A stretch of DNA of 64,000 nt from Aquibacillus sediminis (GCF_005870085.1 NZ_SZNM01000015.1:29197-93196), one strand, 5' to 3'; positions 41,124 through 50,527 are shown, counted from the first letter of the stretch. Notes: generated from the letters alone by a model not told the origin. Numbers and translations: made by a program.

Positions 41124-41210
41124 CGAATCAACTTCCTTCCTCACGTCTTTTCTCCTATTTTACATATGATTTTTATAATTAGGTAGTAGAAAGCGCTTGA
41201 AAAAAGGAGA

Positions 41211-41262
41211 AGGTACCTGGTAATCCTCGTGAACAAGTGTTCATAAGAAGTACCAGGTACCT
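41211..41262. repeat. REP-like palindrome, GGTACCTGGTAC subtype
   Basis: AGGTACCTGGTAATCCTCGT then GAACAAGTGTTCATAAGAAG and TACCAGGTACCT. This is the last copy before the island. Confidence 0.75.
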
Positions 41263-41280
41263 AAGCCGAACATTGCTAAG

Positions 41281-41310
41281 AAAAAAGCCAGACATTTTTA
41301 TCTGGCTTTT
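41281..41310. terminator. bidirectional terminator
   Basis: AAAAAAGCCAGA / TCTGGCTTTT. Confidence 0.75.
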
Positions 41311-41423
41311 GTCTAAACTATTTTCTTAATGTTGGGTTCATATAAGATACGAGTGGAACCGTACAATCTCCTCAAACACACAAAATACTTTATGCAACTG
41401 TAGTGATAGCAAAAATATACCTA

Positions 41424-41744
41424 TTATCCATAATTCAAAGAATTAGCTGCATAAATTATTTTACCTTCTTTATCGATATGGTCTTTTAAATTCGCATTAG
41501 TGATTGCCTCATAGTGAATAAGATCAAAAAAATAAGGTAAAGGATATTCCTCGTTCAATAAATCTGACAACTTATATAAAGTCTTTGAAGTAATACCTTC
41601 CCCTTTTACTGCAATATCAATATCGGAACCTTTTTTATAATTTCCCATCGCACGACTTCCAAAAATAATTCCATACTCTATTTCATCAAATTTCTCTAAG
41701 GCTAAGTTTATAAAACGTAAATCTCTATCAATCAGTCCAAACAT
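41424..41744 (-). CDS. MNT-domain nucleotidyltransferase (MntA-type antitoxin)
   Basis: 106 residues of the minimal nucleotidyltransferase group. The catalytic motif GSRAMGNYKKGSDIDIAV (residues ~29-46) has the GS..(n)DxD arrangement. Related MntA proteins AMPylate or otherwise silence the HEPN ribonuclease HepT. The partner gene lies immediately upstream (41747-42148) but is broken. The MNT gene itself looks intact. Confidence 0.85.
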   Translation of the reverse strand: MFGLIDRDLRFINLALEKFDEIEYGIIFGSRAMGNYKKGSDIDIAVKGEGITSKTLYKLSDLLNEEYPLPYFFDLIHYEAITNANLKDHIDKEGKIIYAANSLNYG

Positions 41745-41746
41745 AG

Positions 41747-42148
41747 TTATCTTTCCTTTGATAATCTGTCATATAATTTTCTAAGAAAGGGTAGAAATTG
41801 CTCCTTTATTTCTATAACTAGCTTTTCGGCTAGCTCTTGATTCGTAAGTATGTGCGGTTAAATTACGCTTAGATAATGCATCCATTCAAAGATGTCCATC
41901 TTCAATTATCTCAGCCTGGAACGCTTGTTTAATGGAATCCCTGGGACTTTTAGCAACATAGCCCTCTGCCTCCAGATAATCCTTTAAGACTTTCCATGCT
42001 AATTCAAAGGTTGTCTCAAAAAATTGAATAATACCTGCTCTTTCTAATTCAGTTGATATTGATTCTTTCGAGTATATTTCTAGGAGCTTAAAAGACTTTT
42101 CAAAGTATCAAATCTTTGTTTCCAACGAATATCCTTCATTTCATCCAT
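41747..42148 (-). pseudogene. decayed HepT-type (HI0074 family) toxin partner
   Basis: From ATG 42148 (behind AGGAGTG) the frame opens MDEMKDIRWKQRFDTLKSLL and stops. The family-like sequence continues in another frame (KLLEIYSKESISTELERAGI, then FFETTFELAWKVLKDYLEAE), meets TGA after EIIEDGH, and resumes near RNLTAHTYE and again in a third frame (AEKLVIEIKEQFLPF). At least two frameshifts and one stop are needed to explain this. The RN....H HEPN motif is altered (RNLTAHTY). The toxin of this pair is dead while its MNT antitoxin is intact. Confidence 0.75.
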
Positions 42149-42231
42149 GTTTTCACTCCTATTTATTTTATCCTTATTATACATCTTTAAATTCCTCTTG
42201 CCTAAACAAAACAAATTACCTCTGATCTATA
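42149..42231. other. short spacer before attachment site
   Basis: AT-rich, no gene seen. Confidence 0.5.
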
Positions 42232-42260
42232 CAAAAAAGGACAGGGAATTACTCCCTGTC
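42232..42260 (-). terminator. likely original terminator of the rRNA-tRNA operon
   Basis: On the minus strand GACAGGGAG / TTCCCTGTC followed by CTTTTTTG. It lies ~50 bases beyond the duplicated tRNA-Leu 3' end and so would have ended the operon before island insertion. Confidence 0.65.
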
Positions 42261-42307
42261 TCAACTTTTACGATAATAATATTTAATTATTTGTGTGCTT
42301 AGATTAA

Positions 42308-42325
42308 ATACCGGTGGTCGGGGTC
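42308..42325. repeat. island attachment site, left (att direct repeat)
   Basis: ATACCGGTGGTCGGGGTC, an 18-base perfect direct repeat of 61995-62012, which is the 3' end of the tRNA-Leu gene (T arm and acceptor). Confidence 0.9.
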
Positions 42326-42371
42326 AATAATGGAGTCAAAGTATTGTTCTGATAAGGTTTTACACGTTTAA

Positions 42372-42391
42372 TGCGTAAAAATTGCGTAAAA
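42372..42391 (+). repeat. integrase arm-type repeats, left end
   Basis: TGCGTAAAA at 42372-42380 and 42383-42391, 11 bases apart. The same motif is found three times at 61841-61871. Confidence 0.7.
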
Positions 42392-42490
42392 AGAAAGATG
42401 TGTTTATAGAGCACTACTTTTTTTCTTGTTAAACTGACCGCTCCCTTTAACATAAGTACAATAACACAAAATTGTTTATTTAAACAGTAA

Positions 42491-42515
42491 AGCGATGCCA
42501 TTAATAAGCATCGCT
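42491..42515. terminator. hairpin downstream of BNR-type gene
   Basis: AGCGATGC / GCATCGCT; likely terminator for the minus-strand gene at 42555. Confidence 0.5.
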
Positions 42516-42554
42516 GTTTCTGAAGGTATGGTTGGTTTTTTATTTTTAGATTGA

Positions 42555-43982
42555 TTAGGAAAATTTATCCTCGTTTTTTGGAGTCATATATTTCTTTATA
42601 TTAAATTTAGAAATATCTCCTTTAAGTATCTCATTTTGGGAACTCATATAAAAGGATTTCCCTATTTCACCAAGAAATTTCGAATACAATTTAAAATCAT
42701 AAAAAATATCCCAGGTCACTCCAAAGTCTACAGAGCAATATACTTTATTATATGACCATACAAACAGTAATCCATCATTACTTTCATAAATCCATTGTAT
42801 GTTACCCCATCTTTTATCTTCATGAAGAACAGTCCAAGATTCTCCATTATCCTCAGATAATAACAACTTACAACTATTATCAAAGTCTTCTGTTGTTCCT
42901 CCACCTGTTGTACCAGCTAATAGATTGCCGTTGCTTATGACCGTAATTACTGTTATCTCCTTTATAGGTTTATTTTTATTAAAATTAAAGGAAGCCCTAA
43001 TCCAGTTAAGACCATTTTCAGAATAAAAAATACCTGCTGCACTTCCTTTTCTACTGTTCGTACCAGTCCCAAGAACTACTCTTTCTTTCGTTACTTGTTT
43101 AAATGTTTTTATAACCATTTTTTCTTCTATTCTTGATTTAATCCATGTCTGTCCATCATCTTGAGAAATTAGGATTAGATTCCTATCACCATATTTTGGA
43201 CCGTCATCAACTATAAATATCCAATTACCATTTTCCATGATAAATCCATCTCTAACATACCAGACATCTGTGGGCCCCACTAGCTGTTTCCATGTTTCAC
43301 CCCCATCATAGGTTATAATTGCTCCACTATATGATGTTCCTAAAATTAAGCATTGTTTATTTATTTCTATAAATTTAGTTACTGCAACTGCACCTTCTAG
43401 CTGGGGTATTCTTATTTCATTCCACTCTTCTTTATCTATTTTGCGTTTGTAGAGTAGGTATTTACTTTCCTTCTGACCTCCAATCCAATCATATCCGTTA
43501 AAGTTTAGAATAAGGTCATTGCCATACATATTTGGAGCCTTTTCTTTTACAAATAAGTTATCGTATAAAAAATTTAATGGTATCTTCCCTATATCAGTAA
43601 TTGTTCTTTTATTTATTTCTACATTTCTTACATCAGTATTTAAAAATTCTCCATGTATTTCAAGGAGATATTTTCCTGGAGTTAGGTTAGTAAATTTAAA
43701 ATTTTCATTAACAAAATTATTTAATCTTTTTTCTTTTTTGTTTCCAAAGAGCTCCTTTAAATTTACGGTGATTTTATAATCAATAGGTAATTTGGGATAG
43801 ATTAATTTTCCTTTTAAGGAACCCGATTCTCTTCTATCTTTATATCTATCCCATCCCAAAGCAAAAAATATTGCCCCTAAAACCGTTAACACAATTGATA
43901 ATATTGTCAAGCCAACAGAAGAAGCATAAACTCCTCCAATTGTTAGACATAAAAAGACAATTAAGCAAATCCATGCAACCAA
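42555..43982 (-). CDS. membrane-anchored BNR/Asp-box beta-propeller protein
   Basis: 475 residues. Two N-terminal helices (~2-45) anchor it. A small beta domain at ~65-140 resembles prealbumin-like (carboxypeptidase regulatory) folds: NFKFTNLTPGKYLLEIHG. A propeller with repeated Asp-box motifs follows: TYDGGETW, SQDDGQTW, SENGLNW, SEDNGESW, SVDFGVTW. Asp boxes occur in sialidases and in many binding propellers; no sialidase catalytic residues can be assigned. It starts at TTG 43982 behind GAGGAGAG. As the leftmost island gene it is likely cargo; the role is unknown. Confidence 0.7.
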   Translation of the reverse strand: MVAWICLIVFLCLTIGGVYASSVGLTILSIVLTVLGAIFFALGWDRYKDRRESGSLKGKLIYPKLPIDYKITVNLKELFGNKKEKRLNNFVNENFKFTNLTPGKYLLEIHGEFLNTDVRNVEINKRTITDIGKIPLNFLYDNLFVKEKAPNMYGNDLILNFNGYDWIGGQKESKYLLYKRKIDKEEWNEIRIPQLEGAVAVTKFIEINKQCLILGTSYSGAIITYDGGETWKQLVGPTDVWYVRDGFIMENGNWIFIVDDGPKYGDRNLILISQDDGQTWIKSRIEEKMVIKTFKQVTKERVVLGTGTNSRKGSAAGIFYSENGLNWIRASFNFNKNKPIKEITVITVISNGNLLAGTTGGGTTEDFDNSCKLLLSEDNGESWTVLHEDKRWGNIQWIYESNDGLLFVWSYNKVYCSVDFGVTWDIFYDFKLYSKFLGEIGKSFYMSSQNEILKGDISKFNIKKYMTPKNEDKFS

Positions 43983-44352
43983 TATATATCTCTCTCCTCA
44001 AAAAAAAAAAACAAAATTTTTATCAAACAGTGGAAATAATTATACTCAGTTTATCACAATATTTCTGCTCTCGTATTTAATTTCTTTCCTAACTGCCTTA
44101 TATGATTTTTGACTTCTTCATGAATGCCTTTAAAACTATTAGAAAACTAATTCAACAAAAAAAAGCAATAATCCTTCTTAGATTAACACTCAAATTGTTT
44201 TTTAAGCTATCCTGCTAGTTAACATGAATTATCAGAAAACCGATTTAAAAGGCCAGACATTAAACACGCTTTATTAACACACCGATTTAGTGAATGTCAT
44301 AAATTTTTCTAATATAATGAAAAAAAGGGGGGAAATTCCTATCCATTACGAT
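43983..44352. other. AT-rich intergenic region
   Basis: No gene is seen. It contains the promoter area of the BNR gene and the spacer after the restriction-modification gene. Confidence 0.5.
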
Positions 44353-44386
44353 AAAAAAAAAGTGAAAAACTATAGCTTTTTCACTT
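44353..44386 (-). terminator. terminator of restriction-modification gene
   Basis: Stem AAGTGAAAAA / TTTTTCACTT; on the minus strand followed by TTTTTTTT. Confidence 0.8.
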
Positions 44387-44400
44387 TAGTAAGAAATTAT

Positions 44401-47400
44401 TTAATTTAAATCTAATAGTGTATTAATTATATTAATTTCATCCATTTTTAATATTTGCAAATCTTCTTTTAATTTACGTACTTTGTTTTTATTTGCTTTT
44501 ATTTTTTGAATAATTTCATCTTGATAATCCAAAGACAAGACAGGGATTCTATAATTTTCCAAAAATTCTTTTGGTACTCTTCTATGACCAGATTTCCCTG
44601 TCATTTCTCTATGAGCCTCTATCCTAAAGAATTCTTGTTTTGTTATATAAAATAACAATTCTTTTCTTAATCTTTGATTGGCTCTTAAGACAAAAAATTC
44701 GGTACTGCCAAAACCAATTCCATTTTTTAGGTCCGCTGCAATTGCCCCTTTTCCATTTTCCATGCTAGGGGTAATTTTAGCAAATAAAACATCCCCTTCA
44801 CTAAAATATCTGTATCCCTTTGACTTAACTTGTTTAAGTCGTTTTAATTCCGAGTTGATTATCTCGCCTTCATTACTTACAGATGGCATGTCTAAAAAAG
44901 TAATCAAAGTATCTTCATCAAGGGAACTTACCTCATCAATACCTGGGTTAATGTCCATAAAGTTTCCTAATCTATCCGTTTCTTCGGCCTCAGAGAATAA
45001 CTTGCTAATTAAACTATCGTTGTCATTATTTAATTTTATAATTTTATCCTTTATGATCTTAACTTTTGACTCTATTGTAGAAGTATCATCAACAACTTTT
45101 TTTATTATATTATGGTCATCAGGGACAGGTATTTCAAATTGATAAATGTTTTCAGGTGATAAATTATTAATATTTTGACCAGTAAAGGTTAGGATGTAAT
45201 TTTTAAATTGTTTTGTTTTCAGAATATTATATATATATTTAGACATATAATATTCATCGGAAATAGTCCGCAAAGTTGCACAAAAACCCCCAAAATACTC
45301 ATTCATGTCATTATTAATAAATGCAATTTTCCCAAGATGGGATAAACTTCCACTCGAGGTACAAATAAATATATCATTTTTTCTTAGTTTTTTTTCATCT
45401 TCAATTTCAAGGTCTTCTTTTAAATATTTTTCTTCCCTAAGATCAATAATGGAGTTATCTCTATCTATATTTGAAGCTGTCAATATTCTAGTTCCGGACT
45501 TAGTTTGCGCTTCATCTTCCTTGTCGTAAACCACACCACTTTTTATAGTGACTAACTTATTTAATTTTACATTTTTAAAACTAGTCTTAAAAGTATAATC
45601 AGATTTGTTAATTAAAGTATTAGAAATCTTATTAAAAAACTCTCCACCCTCAAAGTTAATCATAGAATACATTGGTTTAATACGCATTTTGTCTTTAAGA
45701 TCATCATGTATATCAAACTCTTCTTCTAATAAAATCTTTAACACATAGTAATTGGCTTTGGACTCATCTGACAACATATTTTCGTTATATAACTTAGAAG
45801 TCATATCACCGTTATAATCTCGGTAAATCTTTATACCCTCTTCTCCTCTTCTATTAACAAATTCATATCCCAAAAATGCTTTTTGTTCACTAGTATCATC
45901 TGGAACCTGTACTAACAATACATTATTATTATAAGTGAGCATGAAATAATATAATTTCTTTCTTTCTTCTTCTTTGACGTAGTCCACAAATTCAACTGTC
46001 TTCGACTGCTCAAGTTGTTCAATTAAAATTTCTGTAGTTTCTTTTAATTCCTGGTGTTCAAATTCTAATTCAGAAATCTCATTAATTAATTCACTATGTT
46101 TTTCAGTTTTTTTATTATTGTCCTTTATTTTTTTCAATTCGGTTTTCTTTTTGTTTATTTTTTTTAAAAGTGATTTTTCTGATCTCTTGAACTTACTTTC
46201 TACCTTATTAATTTTCTGAATAATCCCCTCTAAAATTGGCTCAAATGCCTCTTTATAATCCTTTAATAATTGAGATCCTTCGAGTAAATGGAAAGTATCC
46301 TCTTTTAAGAGATAAATGTATTGGTTCAGAGGAATGTCATAGATCTTCCTTGCGTATGTGCTAAATGCTTTTTCTATACCGTTACAGGTTACGTCTTTTT
46401 TATTAATAAGAAATGTATCTATAACTGAACCAATTTTCTCGGATACGCTAGCATCTCTTCTCCTAGCAAAAATGATTACCGTCTTAGTTGGAGTTGCCAT
46501 GAAAGTTTTATTTCCTAATTCTACTATTGCTTTAATATCAAAATTCTTGACAAGGATTTCTCTAGCTTCAGAGTGAATTCCCTTATTAGATAAAATTGTT
46601 ATTGGAAGGATGATACCAATATAACCTCCGTCTACAACCAATTGTTTAGCTCTTTCTATAAATAAACATTCTATTTCTTTACTTTGATCAGTTAACTTTT
46701 GATATAAATCAAATGACTCCTCACCATAGCTAAGGGTGTTTTTAAAGCCACTAACTGAATATGGAGGATTCGCTATTAACAAATCAAATCGTTGATTGTC
46801 TTTTACATTCACATTAGTTTCTAATCTTCCATCATAATGCTTATCTTTATAGAAATTACCCAGTCCATCTGCATTAAAAATTTTGGCATCTCCATCTCCG
46901 TTTAAAAAAGCACTTACTTTTGACGTTTTAGCTAATCTATAATCTTTTTCTATTCCATAAATATACTCTTTTGCCCAATCAAAATCATATCTTTCTTTTC
47001 TAAAGTTTTTCCTAACCGTATTACTACTTCTTATCTCTTTCTCATCCATGTTGTCTATATGTTCCTGTATTTCATCCATTACTTCAATTAAAAAATGGCC
47101 AGATCCCGCTGCATAATCAATAACATAAGGTAGATATGAATTTTCATCTCTATCAGTTATTTTCTTTTGAATAATTTCCTGTATTGGTAAGGATCTACAT
47201 ATAAACCTTGCAATAGGAGATGGAGTAAAAAACTGACCAGCTTCTTGTTTTATGCCTGTTGATAATAGTTTTTCAAAAAAATCACCAAGAAATTGTTGTT
47301 TCGAAGTGTATCTTATCTCATAATTTTGAATTAACTTAACAACATCTTCTAATACTTTATAATTACGATCAAAAGTGTCTTGGTTATAAACATCAATAAA

Positions 47401-48390
47401 GCCTAATTCATTTATAGGACTGAAATAGTTATCATCTAAAGTAATGTCCAAGTAATCCTGTAGACCTCCCTTATATAGCTCAATAAGTCGGTTAAATACA
47501 TCATTAGGACTATCCTCTTTAGTTATTTGAAAACCCATTTCGTCATCAGGCTGAACGACTCTATCCTCATCATACACTTTACAAATAAATAGATTAAAGA
47601 TCTTATTAAAAGCATTGGTTTTATCTGAAATTACATTTCGTCTTAATATTTCTGCAAATTGGTGATATATTCCATCTCCGGTTTCTTCGTCTAACTTTAC
47701 AAGTTGGGCTCTAGTTATATTTTTAAATACTATATTATATGAAGTTGTCCAACTTTCGAATACACCATTTACTTTAGTTGATTTATCCCAAGTTTCAAAA
47801 ACTTCTTCTAAATTATTCGAATCCTTTAATTCTGAACAATCAATGATATCATTTTTATAAATAATTTCATTATTTTCAAGCTTGGAACTGTATAATAAAA
47901 CAAACTTTGCATTCTTATCTTGACTGTAATATGAAAGCAATTGACCGCCATCTTTTCGAAGCTGGTTTAATTCTTTAGAATATTCACCATGAAAAGTTTT
48001 ACATTCAATCATAAGATAACATTTATTTTCATGATCTTTCACATACACGTCCAAATAGCCTGGCTTGTGTCCAACTTTAAAGTCCTTCTCTAGAACAATA
48101 CTCCCTGGTGGATACCCTTTTTCTAGCAGTCTATTAACACACTCAAGAACAACTAAATTTTCATCTTGTTTTAAACTCGAAGTTGTTTTTCTTATAACTT
48201 CTATCTCACCGTGCGTATCGTTGACTTTACTTCCCCAATCTATGACAGAGGAGTTTCTATCTTCATTCTTTATTTCTACAGTTATTTTGTAATCAGAAAA
48301 GTTAGGATACTTTTTTTGCCAAATCCCTTCTTCTCCTTCCATTAATTTAAATCCCATCTCTATAAGTAATTCTTTAATATAAGTTAACAT
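44401..48390 (-). CDS. single-chain restriction-methylation-specificity protein (Type IIG/IIB-like)
   Basis: 1329 residues. The N-terminus has a PD-(D/E)xK-type nuclease site (Asp in GYLDVYV near 114, then LMIECKTF with E129 and K131). The centre is an N6-adenine methylase with motif I DYAAGSGHFLIEVMDE near 428 and motif IV LLIANPPYS near 540. A coiled coil follows (~730-800). The last ~400 residues hold two HsdS-like target recognition regions (LVTIKSGVVYDKEDEA; GRVPKEFL-like RRVPKEFLENYRIPVL at the end). The R-M-S order resembles AloI/BcgI-like enzymes. ATG 48390 is behind AGGAGG. Confidence 0.85.
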   Translation of the reverse strand: MLTYIKELLIEMGFKLMEGEEGIWQKKYPNFSDYKITVEIKNEDRNSSVIDWGSKVNDTHGEIEVIRKTTSSLKQDENLVVLECVNRLLEKGYPPGSIVLEKDFKVGHKPGYLDVYVKDHENKCYLMIECKTFHGEYSKELNQLRKDGGQLLSYYSQDKNAKFVLLYSSKLENNEIIYKNDIIDCSELKDSNNLEEVFETWDKSTKVNGVFESWTTSYNIVFKNITRAQLVKLDEETGDGIYHQFAEILRRNVISDKTNAFNKIFNLFICKVYDEDRVVQPDDEMGFQITKEDSPNDVFNRLIELYKGGLQDYLDITLDDNYFSPINELGFIDVYNQDTFDRNYKVLEDVVKLIQNYEIRYTSKQQFLGDFFEKLLSTGIKQEAGQFFTPSPIARFICRSLPIQEIIQKKITDRDENSYLPYVIDYAAGSGHFLIEVMDEIQEHIDNMDEKEIRSSNTVRKNFRKERYDFDWAKEYIYGIEKDYRLAKTSKVSAFLNGDGDAKIFNADGLGNFYKDKHYDGRLETNVNVKDNQRFDLLIANPPYSVSGFKNTLSYGEESFDLYQKLTDQSKEIECLFIERAKQLVVDGGYIGIILPITILSNKGIHSEAREILVKNFDIKAIVELGNKTFMATPTKTVIIFARRRDASVSEKIGSVIDTFLINKKDVTCNGIEKAFSTYARKIYDIPLNQYIYLLKEDTFHLLEGSQLLKDYKEAFEPILEGIIQKINKVESKFKRSEKSLLKKINKKKTELKKIKDNNKKTEKHSELINEISELEFEHQELKETTEILIEQLEQSKTVEFVDYVKEEERKKLYYFMLTYNNNVLLVQVPDDTSEQKAFLGYEFVNRRGEEGIKIYRDYNGDMTSKLYNENMLSDESKANYYVLKILLEEEFDIHDDLKDKMRIKPMYSMINFEGGEFFNKISNTLINKSDYTFKTSFKNVKLNKLVTIKSGVVYDKEDEAQTKSGTRILTASNIDRDNSIIDLREEKYLKEDLEIEDEKKLRKNDIFICTSSGSLSHLGKIAFINNDMNEYFGGFCATLRTISDEYYMSKYIYNILKTKQFKNYILTFTGQNINNLSPENIYQFEIPVPDDHNIIKKVVDDTSTIESKVKIIKDKIIKLNNDNDSLISKLFSEAEETDRLGNFMDINPGIDEVSSLDEDTLITFLDMPSVSNEGEIINSELKRLKQVKSKGYRYFSEGDVLFAKITPSMENGKGAIAADLKNGIGFGSTEFFVLRANQRLRKELLFYITKQEFFRIEAHREMTGKSGHRRVPKEFLENYRIPVLSLDYQDEIIQKIKANKNKVRKLKEDLQILKMDEINIINTLLDLN

Positions 48391-48502
48391 CTAATTTTCT
48401 TATCCTCCTATAACACTTTACATAAAGCTATGTGTACATACACAGTTACCTACACGCCTCTACATTATTTTATTATATTTGACAGTCGATACCAAGCTTT
48501 TA

Positions 48503-48541
48503 AGAAAAAAAAAAGACCAAGGATACTAAAATACCCTGGCC
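48503..48541 (-). terminator. terminator of XRE controller gene
   Basis: Stem GACCAAGGATA / TACCCTGGC(C); on the minus strand followed by a run of T (ten bases). Confidence 0.75.
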
Positions 48542-48616
48542 TTATAGCGTTATGCTTTTATTTAGTAAAAATTAGTTATTGAAAGGATTTCCATCTTCTA
48601 ATGCATTAATTTCGTT

Positions 48617-48967
48617 TTATTTTGAATCAAGCAGAGCAAGGACATCTTTAACCATTTTATGAATCGTCTTAATTTCTTCCTCGGTTCGATTAATCAATAA
48701 CGTTTTATATCCGTCTATTAAGTACTCCTTTGCTGGTTCATCCTCTATATCAGTTTCGTCAAACTGAAAGAACTCGGTAACTTTCACATTCAACCCCGTC
48801 AATATTTTTTCAAGCGTCTCTAATGAAATATTTCGCTCTCCACGCTCTACTCCACCAATGTATGTACTTTGCAATCCAGACTTTTCGGCTAACTCTTCTT
48901 GAGTAAATCCTTTTAGCTGTCTTAGGTTACGTACTTTATTTCCTACCAAAGTAAGTATATTGGACAT
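48617..48967 (-). CDS. XRE-family regulator, possible controller protein
   Basis: 116 residues with an N-terminal helix-turn-helix (~5-65; RQLKGFTQEELAEKSGLQST, YIGGVERGERNISLETLEKI) and a helical C-terminus with acidic patches. It resembles C-type controllers found beside restriction-modification genes, but is longer than the usual ~80 residues. ATG 48967 is behind GAGGTG. It lies upstream of the restriction-modification gene and is divergent from the HNH gene, separated by ~180 bases that should hold both promoters. Confidence 0.75.
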   Translation of the reverse strand: MSNILTLVGNKVRNLRQLKGFTQEELAEKSGLQSTYIGGVERGERNISLETLEKILTGLNVKVTEFFQFDETDIEDEPAKEYLIDGYKTLLINRTEEEIKTIHKMVKDVLALLDSK

Positions 48968-49146
48968 GTTATTCACCTCTATTTTCAGATTAGAGAAATG
49001 AACAAATGTCCGACAGATACATAAAGTATAAACTTAAACAGTACTTATAAGTTTTGTTTTGTGTTACAATAATTTATAATTTGGTTCTCTATAATGTAAT
49101 TTCTATTAATTTGATCACTTATAATTCATATCGGAAGGATGTTTTT

Positions 49147-50235
49147 ATGCAGCGACTTTCTAATGAACAGCTACTATTTATTGAAAATAACTGGAAAACA
49201 ACACCTATAAATGCCCTAGCTGCTGAAGTAAAAGTTACACCACTGGAACTATGTAAGCTTATGAGGATTCATGGAATTGCAACAGATGTTAGAGATATAG
49301 AACTGATATTTATCAGAAAGTCCGTCGATAATGGCGTACCACTTAACAAAATCCAAGCTGAACAAGGCTTTTCAGATACGCAATTTTCACAGATATGCTC
49401 TCGCATTGGAATTAAACAAAAACGAACTCTAGATGATTTATCGGAAATTGATATAGTTAAAAGTACTAGGTGGTTAATTGAAGAATGTCTCAAAATGGCA
49501 ATAAGCGATTTCTTACCTAGAAAAATAAGACAGAATCACTTTATTGATAATGGTCTTTATGATTGTATAAGATACGCACATTACCACAAAAACAAAGACC
49601 CATACTATAAGCATTTCTCAGCAGTTGCATATCTAGTATGCAAAGCTTATCCTGGAACTTATAGACCATTCCAGTTTGTTCATGCTAAATCTAATAAGTA
49701 TTTTAAAGGTAATGGTGGAAAATCTAGATACATGCAAGCCCTAATATGGGTTATTACTGAAAAAATGGGAATCGACCTAGATTACATAGACACTGTAAAA
49801 TCAAATAATTTCTTTTTAAAATCAAAGGACTTAAGTTTCTATGGGCTAGGATACCATGCCTTTAAAAACGTTTTTAATAGTATTCAGGAAGTAAAAAAAG
49901 AATTGATAAAAAGATACAGTAAAGAAAATAATACATTTGAGAAATCTACTAAACTGAAAAATAAATTAAACGATCATAATATTTCTTTAAATTGCTTTGT
50001 TAATGGCTGTAGCTTTAAGGATCCTACTTTAATAGAAATACATCACATAATACCTAAGGAACATAAAGATAGATTAGATAAATTAAACCTGGATATAGAC
50101 GCTTTTGAAAATCTAATCCCTTTATGCCCCAACCATCATGCTAGGGCTCACCAACTTGTAAAATGGAAACAATTTTTGAATCAAGAACCATCAAATTGGA
50201 GGCAGGAGCTTGAGAAACAACTAAGCAGTTTGTAA
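49147..50235 (+). CDS. HNH endonuclease-domain protein
   Basis: 362 residues. The C-terminal ~60 residues form an HNH motif with zinc-type ligands: a Cys pair in LNCFVNGCSF, IEIHHIIPKEH (the HH core), ENLIPLCPNHHARAH. The N-terminal part (~1-110) looks like tandem helix-turn-helix units (TTPINALAAEVKVTPLELCK; NKIQAEQGFSDTQFSQICSR). The middle is not recognised. ATG 49147 is behind GGAAGGA; in-frame upstream codons lack a site. Its place beside the restriction-modification protein suggests a role in restriction or defence; this is inferred. Confidence 0.75.
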   Translation: MQRLSNEQLLFIENNWKTTPINALAAEVKVTPLELCKLMRIHGIATDVRDIELIFIRKSVDNGVPLNKIQAEQGFSDTQFSQICSRIGIKQKRTLDDLSEIDIVKSTRWLIEECLKMAISDFLPRKIRQNHFIDNGLYDCIRYAHYHKNKDPYYKHFSAVAYLVCKAYPGTYRPFQFVHAKSNKYFKGNGGKSRYMQALIWVITEKMGIDLDYIDTVKSNNFFLKSKDLSFYGLGYHAFKNVFNSIQEVKKELIKRYSKENNTFEKSTKLKNKLNDHNISLNCFVNGCSFKDPTLIEIHHIIPKEHKDRLDKLNLDIDAFENLIPLCPNHHARAHQLVKWKQFLNQEPSNWRQELEKQLSSL

Positions 50236-50311
50236 CAACAGGTCTGACCAGGGGGGGCGAACGAGTTAAAGGAGAGACGTAATACGATACAATCAGAGAG
50301 GACAGATACGG

Positions 50312-50479
50312 ATGATTACTTATGCTCTACTAAGTGGGCTAATTCTTAGCATTATTTTATTTTTTATTTATGAACGCAATACTACACAGGAAGTTAAAGC
50401 CTGTAAAGAAACAATAGAATCCCAACATGCACTTATCCAGGTATTGGCTAAAAAAGTTAAAAAGCTTGAAAAATCTTAG
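50312..50479 (+). CDS. 55-residue membrane-anchored coiled-coil protein
   Basis: Read from ATG 50312 to TAG 50479: one membrane helix (YALLSGLILSIILFFIY) then a helical tail (EVKACKETIESQHALIQVLA, KKVKKLEKS). AGAGAGGAC is a weak ribosome binding site. A strong terminator directly follows, which supports a real gene. The function is unknown; holin-like or toxin roles are only guesses. Confidence 0.6.
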   Translation: MITYALLSGLILSIILFFIYERNTTQEVKACKETIESQHALIQVLAKKVKKLEKS

Positions 50480-50489
50480 ATGTACCTTC

Positions 50490-50527
50490 CCCCCCCTCAA
50501 ATATCGTAATTGGAGGGGGCTTTTTAT
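50490..50527 (+). terminator. intrinsic terminator
   Basis: CCCCCCTC / GGAGGGGG followed by CTTTTTATT. Confidence 0.85.
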
